Positions 34,701 through 41,635 of a stretch of DNA of 64,000 bases are shown in pieces (positions within the stretch are counted from its first letter, which is position 1; every line of letters starts with the position of its first letter). The DNA lies in contig OY540820.1 of NCBI GenBank assembly GCA_961205875.1, positions 4,650,001 through 4,714,000 on the forward strand, in the 5' to 3' direction. This DNA comes from Sialis fuliginosa. Taxonomy: Eukaryota; Arthropoda; Insecta; Megaloptera; Sialidae. The translations under genes and the position numbers were made by a program. Under the pieces are notes generated by a model, which saw only the letters and a list, made by a program, of their open reading frames with translations, searched no databases and had not been told where the DNA came from.

Positions 34701-37306
34701 TACGATGTGACAGATGACGGCACGTTCGAAGAGGCACGAGCGCTCAGGGATCTAATACACGATACAAAAGGTGGTCCGGATGTTCCTATCGTCGTCGTTG
34801 GAAACAAGACTGACGAATATGATAAAAGAGAAGTAAGAAAATATATATGTGCGGAATAGAAGAAACCCTATTAATCTCACTTTGTCGTCCGTCCGTCTGT
34901 TTGTCTTTTTCATTCAAAACTAAATATCTCGTAAACTATACAGGGTGGGGCATTTAAAGTGTTACAGTTTATTATCTCAGAACCATCGCGTATTTGAAAA
35001 AAATGTTTCAACCAAAAAATGTTTAGTTGTGAGGGGTAATCGAATAGTAATATTTATTTGCTATTTTAACGTGGCCTTCAAGGATATTTGAAGGTCAACA
35101 TTATTTTTTTAAATAGGAACCTATAGTTTTTATTTAGTAATCTTATTCTTCGTAAAGAAATACGAATCTTTCATTGAAAACTTTTTTTTGAACAGCCTTA
35201 GCTTTCCAAGATATCTAACAAAATAATTCGAGATTTTGAATATTCAAGAATTTTTTACTCAGAAACTATAAACTTTTGAAAAAAAGTACAAAAATATTTA
35301 TTTTGATCTAATAAACCTTGGAGAATTATTTTAAAAACTTTTTCTATTTATTTTATTTTAACAAAAACAAAAACAAAACCAAATGTTAAAAAAAATTCTA
35401 GAATAATTCTTTAAGTTTTATTAGACTAAAATAAACATTTTTTGTATCTTGTACTTTTTCTTTAAAGTTGATGATTTCTGAGTAAAAAAATCTTGAATGT
35501 TCAAAATCTCGAAATTATTTTGTTAGATATCTTGGAAAGCTTAGATTCCTCCAAAATAAGTTTTCAATGAAAAATTCGTGTTTTTCACGTAGAATAAGAT
35601 TAGTAAATAAAAACTATAGGTTCCTATTTAAAAAAAAGATATTGAAATATTGAAGGCCACGTTAAAATAACAAATAAATATTACTATTCGATTACCCCCT
35701 TACAACCAAACATTTTTTTCAAATATGCAATGGTTCTGAGATAAATATCTGTAACACTTTAAATGCCCCACCCTGTATAAGCTAGAAACTTGAAATTTTT
35801 ACTGAACATGTAAAATGACACCCTCTAGTAAAAGATGTACAAATTTATTGAAAAAATAATTTTTCAGGGGGAGGCACTAAGAAGCTAAAGCTACGTAAAA
35901 AAAATATGCACGTTAAAATGTATAACCAAATAACCGGAATTCAACCCTTATTTTTTTTCTAAATCAAAAATGGTGCCTGCAGAGGGCTTTAAAGCAAATA
36001 AAAAAAAAAAACCAAAAAAATTGTATACTAAGACGTGTGAGGTATCAAAATGTAGATCTCAATAAGTAGAATTTGACCCTATTTTTAATTTTTTTCTAAC
36101 TCAAAAATGGCACCTGTAGGGGGCTAAAAGCAGTATTTAACTCTGTAACTACTGACTCAAAAAATCTGAAAAAATTTGGTAACGAGGCTTTAGTGGGACT
36201 ACCAACGACAAATACTAAAGTCAACAATACAATTTTAAATTTTGGAATAATAGGGAGGGGCGTAATAGATTTTTTTATTTTGATATCTAGGCAAGTGGGG
36301 TGTTAAAATGTAGATCTCAATTAGTAGAACATGACACTTTTTTGTATTTTTTTTTAAGTCCAAAAATGTACCTTCAAACTGTCCACGTAGTACGTACTTC
36401 GGAACCCTTAAGACATATATTCGTGTATGTCTTGCCTGAATTTTTTTACTTAATTGCATTTTAATTTCGCAAAAAACGTCGCTTACTATTTAAAAATTGT
36501 TATTTTCCCTAAAATTTGAATTTTTCCGTGATTGGGACTGGCCCAGGGATAAGGAACCTTTTTATCATAGAAGGCCACATTAAAATTTAAAAATAATAAG
36601 CAGGCCGCATACTTACCGTCTTTCTTGAAGAAGTCTTCGTTGTCAAATATATCCCCACTAGGAAGTTCATATCAAATAACTTCAGAATATACGCGCAATA
36701 GCCAATTTTAATTTACGTTTGATTATTGTAGATTATTTGTTCAAATATTTTTATTTTTGTCTCTTGGCAGAATAAAATTAAAAATAAATTGAAAAAAATA
36801 TATATATATATTATAAATAATTGAAATATTTACCGGCCGCAATGAAGTATTGAAAAGGCTACATGCGGCCTTAAGACCGCAGGTTCCCCATCCCTGGACT
36901 GGCCTATTCGGAACATGAAAGTACCTAAATCTTATAAACCCTATTGCACGTTAATTTCGTGTTTTAGGTTGACACCGAAACTACAGAATCGGTTGTAACT
37001 GTCGACTGGGAGAACGGGTTCGTCGAAACATCTGCAAAAGATAACATCAACGTCTCTAAAGTCTTCAAAGAACTGCTGACTCAGGCGAAAATCAAGTACA
37101 ATTTAAGTCCAGCGTTGAGGAGAAGACGGAGACAGTCGCTTCCGGTTGCCGGTGGAGGTCCACACGACACGCCTCATAAGTCAGCAGCACCTCCACCACC
37201 TGCACATCACGAGATGATCCCTAACGCAGCTCAACTACAACATCTTCAAGAGATTAGAGACAGGCATGCATCAGGTAGTAAACGAAATTCATGTGTATTG
37301 TCTTAA
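16704..37306 (+). CDS. Ras-superfamily small GTPase, Dexras/Rhes (RASD)-like
   Basis: Coding exons 16704-16789, 22921-23122, 34599-34832 and 36968-37306 join in phase (2, 0, 0) to 286 aa, close to vertebrate RASD1/RASD2 (281 and 266 aa). A basic N-terminal extension of about 50 residues precedes the G domain: G1 GAAKVGKS (59-66), switch I PTIEEMHHG (T84), G3 DTAG (106-109), G4 NKTD (165-168) and G5 ETSAK (194-198). The switch II stretch LDILDTAGSYEFPAMRALSI matches the RASD pattern. Ras G12, G13 and Q61 positions are A61, K62 and S110, so low intrinsic GTPase activity is expected, as in RASD proteins. A basic run (R225-R229) and the C-terminal CAAX box CVLS imply farnesylation and membrane attachment. 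AATAAA lies at 37384-37389. The family acts in G-protein and cyclic-AMP signalling; the exact insect orthologue name is not certain. Confidence 0.85.
16860..17745 (-). pseudogene. 5'-truncated non-LTR retrotransposon, RT C-terminal end
   Basis: On the minus strand, from about 17745 to 17300, the translation contains FLGIHIDKNLNW, YYAFIYSNLKYGIIFWG and IQKRCLRFI, typical of the C-terminal end of the reverse transcriptase of Jockey/CR1-like non-LTR elements. A frameshift/stop near 17297 interrupts it; the next frame continues with GVVNSVIRVYNKLPENIK to a stop at 17091. A short 3' UTR ends in an (AAT)n tail at 16860-16885. It lies antisense in intron 2 of the GTPase gene and is a dead, 5'-truncated insertion. 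Confidence 0.85.
17746..18971. other. Intron 2 spacer with repeat fragments
   Basis: No gene. A one-ended fragment of the TAGGGTGACCAG MITE begins near 17954. At 18628-18660 a CAGA-rich microsatellite sits in another dispersed repeat. The rest is AT-rich and unassigned. Confidence 0.45.
18972..19365. repeat. CTTCCTCGCAATATCG-type repeat, partial copy
   Basis: Starts 'cttcctcgcaataccg' and follows the family through the GTCT tract and 'ggtcggatggtta', ending near 19320. The hAT MITE at 19366 lies just beyond it. Confidence 0.6.
19366..19650. mobile_element. hAT MITE with TAGAGATTGGAAAA ends
   Basis: Ends TAGAGATTGG and CCAATCTCTA, with a perfect 8-bp target duplication TATATTAC (19358-19365 and 19651-19658). 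Non-coding, 285 bp. Confidence 0.88.
19659..20736. other. Intron 2 spacer
   Basis: AT-rich. A repeat fragment 'aaccctattaatctcactttg' at about 20176 recurs at about 34864. 'caggcccggatttaccg' at 19873 is one end of the CAGGCCCGGATTTA element family. No coding content. Confidence 0.4.
20739..21312 (+). mobile_element. AGGTACTGG MITE, copy 3
   Basis: Left end AGGTAGTGGCACCAGT after TA; right end 'actggtgcctttacct'. The full-length interior is shared with the other copies. Confidence 0.85.
21967..22534 (+). mobile_element. Mariner-type element, internally deleted
   Basis: Inverted ends GGTCTTTCAAGTTCGAGTTT and AAACTCGAACTTGAAAGACC match perfectly over at least 22 bp and continue imperfectly out to TA dinucleotides. 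At 568 bp it is far shorter than an autonomous element (about 1.3 kb) and keeps only transposase remnants. Confidence 0.82.
22132..22431 (+). pseudogene. Mariner-type transposase C-terminal remnant
   Basis: From about 22190 the translation reads PPRSPDLTPLDYFLWGHLK, the last catalytic motif region of mariner-like transposases, and ends GGHLQNINYHT at a stop (22429-22431). The catalytic core upstream is deleted. A short stretch from 22077 (MNSISLENRIKII) may be the N-terminus in another frame. It cannot encode an active enzyme. Confidence 0.82.
22921..23122 (+). CDS. RASD-like gene, P-loop exon
   Basis: Acceptor TTGAATTTCAG and donor CAG|GTAAGA. It encodes residues 29-96, including the nucleotide-binding P-loop GAAKVGKSS and switch I with T84. 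It enters in phase 2 and leaves in phase 0. The ATG at 22910 lies in the intron-acceptor sequence and is not used. Confidence 0.85.
23123..23857. other. Intron 3, proximal part
   Basis: AT-rich intron. 'gcgccaccctgtatatta' at about 23476 and 'aatatacaggatgttcacaa' at about 23718 look like single ends of ATACAGGGTG-type elements. No gene is seen. Confidence 0.4.
23858..24403 (+). mobile_element. AGGTACTGG MITE, copy 4
   Basis: Slightly decayed ends (ATGTACTGGCGCCAGT and ACTAGTGCCAGTAACT) with the standard family interior. Confidence 0.82.
24680..25188. mobile_element. Possible MITE with TACAG-GTGG ends
   Basis: Left 'tacagagtggtccg' and right 'cgaccatcctgta' form weak inverted ends around AT-rich, non-coding sequence. 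This is a tentative call based only on the ends. Confidence 0.35.
25189..25676. other. Intron 3 spacer
   Basis: Moderately AT-rich sequence with no recognised gene, RNA or repeat. Confidence 0.35.
25761..26171. mobile_element. Element with CAGACCCGGATTTA / TAAATCCGGGCCTG ends
   Basis: Inverted ends CAGACCCGGATTTACC and AAATCCGGGCCTG, subterminal 'ggcagctgcctagggcgg', and near-identical 8-bp flanks AATATAAT and AATACAAT. hAT-type, non-coding. Confidence 0.8.
26315..27249. mobile_element. hAT element with CAGGGCTGGCCAAC ends
   Basis: Ends CAGGGCTGGCCAACTCGCGG and GGGTTGGCCAGGCCTG, with 'gcggcccgcg' subterminally; 8-bp flanks ATATAAAA and ATATACAT agree at six positions. It is 935 bp with no convincing transposase; the open frame at 27051-27275 has no recognised domain. 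Confidence 0.75.
27363..28435. other. Intron 3 spacer
   Basis: AT-rich. A dispersed repeat with 'gtctgtgaacgctctacag' and 'aaaacggtgagacttacaga' (about 27597-27650) also occurs near 33043. No gene. Confidence 0.4.
28436..29075. repeat. CTTCCTCGCAATATCG-type repeat, copy
   Basis: Starts 'gcaatattgaagatacga' and ends 'gcacgaggaagcactgtgca'; the interior 'gaaccactgaaccgatatta' and 'ggtcagtccc'-like order match the family. Non-coding. Confidence 0.65.
29076..29570. other. Intron 3 spacer
   Basis: Nothing recognised in this AT-rich stretch. Confidence 0.35.
29571..30380. repeat. CTTCCTCGCAATATCG-type repeat, fullest copy
   Basis: From 'cttcctcgcaatatcg' to 'gcacgaggaagcactgtgca'. It has an internal tandem array of a ~20-bp unit 'ttttaaatgtcattttgacg' (about 30089-30170, four to five units), shorter in the copy near 15085. 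The imperfect inverted ends CTTCCTCG and CGAGGAAG suggest a DNA transposon derivative. Confidence 0.7.
30381..31023. other. Intron 3 spacer
   Basis: AT-rich; the open frame at 30810-31085 has no recognisable domain and runs into a MITE, so it is not called. Confidence 0.4.
31024..31554 (-). mobile_element. AGGTACTGG MITE, copy 5 (truncated)
   Basis: Reverse orientation; starts AGGTACTGGTGCCAGT and runs through the family interior to 'agctattactgg' at 31554, lacking its last terminus. Confidence 0.82.
31555..32117. other. Intron 3 spacer
   Basis: AT-rich; nothing recognised except simple AT repeats near 32020-32070. It ends with the target duplication of the following hAT element. Confidence 0.35.
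32118..32439. mobile_element. hAT MITE with CAGGTGTCACCAAAC ends
   Basis: Ends CAGGTGTCACCAAACTTTT and GTAGTTTGGTGACCGCTG; flanks ATCCAATT and ATCTAATT (7 of 8). Subterminal 'gggccggat' motifs on both sides. Confidence 0.82.
32448..33593. other. Intron 3 spacer
   Basis: AT-rich with a poly-G run (about 32653). It includes a copy of the 'gccaaaacggtaagacttac' dispersed repeat near 33061. The open frame at 33255-33440 is low complexity and not called. Confidence 0.35.
33594..34535. mobile_element. Palindromic MITE split by a CATAGACATAG element
   Basis: Outer arms TTATCAAATACAAATCCCC (33594 on) and the mirrored end at 34535, plus a hairpin 33617-33706 (TAAGAGTTTAGAC / GTCTAAACTCTTA), form one short palindromic element. 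It is interrupted by a second element, about 33709-34509, with ends CATAGACATAGAGAATGGAC and GTCCATTTTCTATGTCTATG. The flanks GGTTAGAG and AGTTAGGG may be its 8-bp duplication. No gene is recognised inside. Confidence 0.7.
34599..34832 (+). CDS. RASD-like gene, switch II and G4 exon
   Basis: A 234-nt phase-0 exon (acceptor TTTTTACTTATAG, donor GAA|GTAAGA) encoding residues 97-174. It contains DTAG with S110 at the Gln61 position, FPAMRALSI in switch II, and the guanine-specificity motif NKTD. Confidence 0.88.
34940..35779. mobile_element. Foldback element with TACAGGGTGGGGCATTTAAAG ends
   Basis: About 840 bp with arms of roughly 390 bp that mirror each other imperfectly from TACAGGGTGGGGCATTTAAA to TTTAAATGCCCCACCCTGTA. 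It is flanked by TA/TATA and lies in intron 4 of the GTPase gene, inside a repeat that starts 'aaccctattaatctcac' (34864). Non-coding. Confidence 0.82.
35780..36543. other. Intron 4 repeat remnant
   Basis: Contains diverged tandem units of about 100-250 bp: 'aaaatgtagatctcaat' occurs twice (about 36045 and 36305) and 'tcaaaaatggtgcctgcag' / 'tcaaaaatggcacctgtag' form a pair. Probably part of the repeat that the foldback element entered. Confidence 0.45.
36544..36896. mobile_element. hAT MITE with CAGGGATAAGGAACC ends
   Basis: Ends CAGGGATAAGGAACC and GGTTCCCCATCCCTG with a perfect 8-bp target duplication GACTGGCC (36536-36543 and 36897-36904); 353 bp, non-coding. Confidence 0.9.
36968..37306 (+). 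CDS. RASD-like gene, last exon with CAAX box
   Basis: Acceptor CGTGTTTTAG. It encodes residues 175-286: G5 ETSAK, then LSPALRRRRRQSLP (compare the SPALHRK motif of vertebrate RASD proteins), a proline/histidine-rich tail and the terminal CVLS prenylation box before TAA. The terminal serine favours farnesyl over geranylgeranyl. Confidence 0.88.
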   Translation, partial: VDTETTESVVTVDWENGFVETSAKDNINVSKVFKELLTQAKIKYNLSPALRRRRRQSLPVAGGGPHDTPHKSAAPPPPAHHEMIPNAAQLQHLQEIRDRHASGSKRNSCVLS

Positions 37307-37464
37307 AACTTCTATTCATACAATTGTGTAATATTCTTGGATTTAGTTGTTAGGAAAATGTGATTATATACATTCATCAAAATAATAAACGGGTCAATTT
37401 TTTTTATAATAGCATAATTTGCAAAAATCTTTAGAAAGTATTCAAATTTCTATTTTTGTATATA

Positions 37465-37488
37465 AGGTACTGGCACCAGTCTTGGATA
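37465..37488 (+). repeat. Solo terminus of the AGGTACTGG MITE
   Basis: Only the first ~24 bp (AGGTACTGGCACCAGTCTTG on) are present, 160 bp before a full copy in the same orientation. A small scar of a lost or duplicated copy. Confidence 0.6.
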
Positions 37489-37647
37489 CGTATATAAATG
37501 AGAAAATAGGAGGTCTGTGACATACAGTCTGATTGACGGACAGACAGACCGAAACCATAAGGGTTTCTAGTTTTTTATAGTACCCTCAAATTTAATAATT
37601 CAAAAATGTCAGTTAAAAGAAAAGTTACGAATTATTCAAATATAATA

Positions 37648-38161
37648 AGGTACTGGCACCAGTCTTGGATATGACCCCAGTAATGGCTATTTTTAAATTA
37701 AATGTACTGAATTAGAAATATGTGTTGATATTTGATTACTACCATTTCTGAATATTAATCTATATATATTTAATTGTCTTACAGCGTGATTTGATGACAA
37801 TCGGTTAATACATGTCAAAATGGTGGACTTTTAAACTAATTATTAGTATAATTTATTTATTAATCATTATATTATCATAGCAACTGCTTTATCATTTAGT
37901 GATCATTAGCAAGTGTCCATCACTGCGTGCTCATTACTGGGTTTACTTTATCCATTACTAGAGAAAAAACATAAACAAAATAAAAGGCTATAATTTAAAG
38001 AAACAAACTATATTTGCGGACTTTGGTACTTAAATTGATTAAATAAAAAGTTCTTTATTTAATTAGTAGCATGAGTTCATAAGAATTACAAATAAGAAGC
38101 CCGTCAATCACAAAAACAGTAAACCTTGCTCTTATAGCGGCCATAACTGGTGCCAGTACCT
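37648..38161 (+). mobile_element. AGGTACTGG MITE, copy 6 (best preserved)
   Basis: Intact ends AGGTACTGGCACCAGT and ACTGGTGCCAGTACCT between TA dinucleotides (37646-37647 and 38162-38163). This copy can serve as the reference for the family in this window. Confidence 0.9.
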
Positions 38162-38461
38162 TATTTATTTATGTATGACGACTATTTTTAAGTACCATTT
38201 TGAATATTACTTATTTTTCCTCTAGAAATATATATGTTGATCCCTAATTATTTTGAAGAGTGAATTTTTAGTGTGGATGTGGATAAAAAAGGTCTTGTTT
38301 CTTTATTCGATTTATTGTAATTGTTTTAAAGTTAACGGCATAACAATTCAATCAATCAAACCTTAGCTTTTTAATGTATAAACTTGAGTAGAAATCGGAT
38401 GTTTGTAATAATAGAAGAAATAATAATTTGGAAATGTTTATTTATTACTTTGATAAAAAAC

Positions 38462-38913
38462 CAAGATATATAAAGATAAGGTAGTCTCAGTAGCTCCTTG
38501 ACCAATCAGCATTTGCGCGGGAATTACGTCACCACGGGGATGTATTCAAATGTTATAAATGTATAATAAATACAGTAAAAATAGATTTTACGAACATTTA
38601 TCAACAAAAATTGGTATATATAATGATTGATACCTATTACTTTTAAAAAATCGATGAGTGTAGTCGACCAAGAGATGCAAGGGGTGAAAGGGGTGAAAAA
38701 CTTCAAAATAGCAACTGCACTCATCGGTTTCTTAAAGTCTAGGTACCAATGTATCTCTATACCAATTTTCGTTGATTAATGTTCGAAAATCTACTTTTAC
38801 TGTACTTGTTATACATTTATAACATTTAAATATATCCCTTGGGTGACGTAATTCCCGTGTAAATGCTGATTGGTCAAGGAGCTATTGAGACTACCTTGTC
38901 TTTACATATTTTG
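38462..38913. mobile_element. Foldback element with CRE/CCAAT/TATA termini, copy 2
   Basis: A 452-bp palindrome-like element starting CAAGATATATAAAGATAAGG and ending CCTTGTCTTTACATATTTTG. CCAAT boxes are kept and CRE half-changes are present (ACGTCAC on the left, TGACGTAA on the right). Flanks ATAAAAAAC and ATTAAAAAT agree at seven of nine. Only the outer ~125 bp match copy 1; the interior is a different inverted repeat. Confidence 0.82.
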
Positions 38914-39890
38914 ATTAAAAATTAGAAAACTATTTATTGAATAGATCTAAAATCTTAATAATTAAAATACACTGTAATATTCTATTTCTGTATTTCTATT
39001 TTACCAAATTCAGGATTTTTTTTATTCACTTGGGTTAAAATATCAATAATATAATAACTGTATTTTACGTCATATTTATTGAAAAATAAAAAACAAGTTC
39101 AATCTACAAGTTTAGGTTGAAGCAAATATAATTCCTATTTATTTATTTATTTTTTAGTCTAAAGATAATTTTGTTAATCAAAAGCTTGCTTATTACATTT
39201 TTTTTACTTTAATAATAATATTAATAAAATTTTTATTATACATATGTATATGCATTATATTTATACATAAATATTATGTTTTACTTTTAAATAGGTTTAT
39301 ATAAAATTAACGAACAGGGTTGAACTAAAGAAACAGAGCTCACAGAAAATGTTACTTAAGTATTAGCTGCAACAAAAAAAATATGGGCTTAGACCTTTCT
39401 AAGGTTACCATAAAATGTCAATATTTAGCGCCCTCGAAACCAAGAAACTTTTGTTTTAAAAACATGTTTTCTGGAAATTTATTATTTTGGAAATAATCCG
39501 CTGGAAAGTCTTCAAAAAAAACATACAGTAGGGTCTCTTTTTCCACAGTATAAAAATCACTTTAAAAAAGACATTGTTTACATTATAAAATTATGATACG
39601 TTCCATATTTTTTTTAAAACCGCGTTAATCAATTAAAATGGCCGAAAATCGGGTAAAAAGTTAATGAAAATTCACGAATATAAAAATGTCTAAAAAACAC
39701 AATGAAAATTAGTTCGAAAATCTGAAAGAAGTTGACGTAAAACCTAAAATAAAATAAATTTGTTTTTGAATTTTATTTATTTAATTTTATTGAAAACTAA
39801 CAATCATATTTTTTCATGAGAATTATCGTCTGAAAATATGAAATCTTGTTAAACGAACATTTTTATAATAACAACTTGTATGAAAATAGT
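38914..39890. other. Gene-free AT-rich stretch
   Basis: No open frame, element end or RNA is recognised. Confidence 0.35.
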
Positions 39891-39898
39891 ACCGCGTA

Positions 39899-40310
39899 CA
39901 GTGGCGTAGATAGGGAGGGGATTAAGGGGATCAATCCCCCCCCCCATGAAATTACTTCATGAGAAAACTCAAAGACATTTTTAAACTCTTCACTACATAT
40001 ACAATGAACAAAATAGAAAATAGGAAAAATTGGATAAATTAAGAGTAAAGAAAAAAAAAGGTTTTCTTATTGCTTAATTTTCAATTGAATGACCTTTTTT
40101 TAGTAATAAGGAGTAGACTAACTACAGTTTATATAGCTATATGATAAAAAAAAAAAAGTCATTCAATTCAAAATTATAGTAATCATTTTTTTTTATTTTG
40201 CATATTTTGGGGGGCCCTCAGCCACCTCTTGCCCCGGGGCCCCCGAGCTTTTAGTTACGGCCCTGGTCATATCCCCCCTCCCCCATCACAAAAAGCTATC
40301 TACGCCACTG
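39899..40310. mobile_element. hAT element with CAGTGGCGTAGATAG ends
   Basis: Ends CAGTGGCGTAGATAGGG and TATCTACGCCACTG, flanks ACCGCGTA and ACCGCGTT (7 of 8). Inside lies a fragment (about 40197-40265) of the CAGGGCCGTAAC family. A related, worn copy is at 56159-56578. Confidence 0.85.
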
Positions 40311-40588
40311 ACCGCGTTAATTCAACTCTGCGTAAAAAGACCCTGGTGTATTACATATTTTTACAGTCGAATTATTTTTAATTTTATCTTCAAATTAAAA
40401 AATGTTTGAGATATGAGAACGTCTAGAACAATAAAATAAAACCATTTAAACTATAACTGTACAAAAAATAAATTAATTATTGTTGTTACTATGTTACTAG
40501 CTTCATTGTGATATAATGATTTTACTATATTATATATATTCTTAAGTAAACTAATTATATGTACAGTGTGTCACAGGATAAATGTAGC

Positions 40589-41635
40589 AAGGGTGTAATG
40601 AACAATTTTTTTTTTATTTCGGAATGACATTTGGAGATCAAGTCCTGCTTGATGTAAAACTAACGTATACCAAAAATCAGTTCATTCGGTCATCTACAGG
40701 ATGTTTTATAAGCAAAATTGTATAATAAAAAATAACCAAGAACAAACTACCTACATTTTTCAAAATATGAAATAAAATCTATTAAGAAAGTTTGAATTTT
40801 AGAGCATTAAAAAAATTAACACTTTCAATAAATTAAGTAGATATTTTATTGTGAAGTGAATTATTGTTTTTATTGTATCGTTCGAATAGGCATGATGCCA
40901 GTAACAAAGTATCACTGAAATTATGATTTTAAATAATGAAATAAGTTAAAAAGATTCTAAGAAATGAATTTATTTTTATATTAAAAGCGAGATTAATATG
41001 ATTTTTGTTAAAATAAAAACGCAAAATACAGCAATCCGCCATGTTTGATATAATGACGTCACGGCTACGTAAACGTAATTTTTGTTTAATTAATATCTGC
41101 ACTGTTTATAAATTATTTTGTGGATTTAATTTATCAATTTGCTCAGTATTGTGTTACCAAAAGTAAAACCGAGAAACATTAGCGATGAAACAAGGATTTA
41201 TTATAGTTGACAAGGAGTGTTTACATAGACGTGACGTCAAAAATGCGCCATGACACCTGCGCGCGTTTTGGCGTCAAATTCAAAATTAGTTTTAAAAGGG
41301 TCAATTTTTGTGATCAAACTTTTATTTTCTGCAGAAATAAGCATTTTTTTTTTTGAAATAACAGACACGTAAGATTGGTAAGATCATCATAAAATAGTTT
41401 TTAAAAATTAGGCATCATTCATGCCTATTAAAATGCAATTTATTTAATTTGTTTCATTTCAATTTTTTAAAAGTTATTTCTGTTTGGTACGACGTGCCAA
41501 AATTACATTTTAAACAACTTTTCTTAGTAATATGTAGTAAATGCTTATAAAACACCCTGTAGAAGATCAAATGGACTTATTTTTGGTATACATTAGTTTT
41601 CCGAAATTTCAAATTTTTTTTGTTCATTACACCTA
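40589..41635. mobile_element. Foldback element with AGGGTGTAATGAACAA ends
   Basis: Imperfect inverted arms run from AGGGTGTAATGAACAA to TTGTTCATTACACCT and include GTATACCAAAAATCAGTTCA / GACTTATTTTTGGTATAC and 'acaggatgttttataagca' mirrored. The interior has TGACGTCA at 41054-41061 and 41231-41238. Non-coding, about 1.05 kb. Confidence 0.7.
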
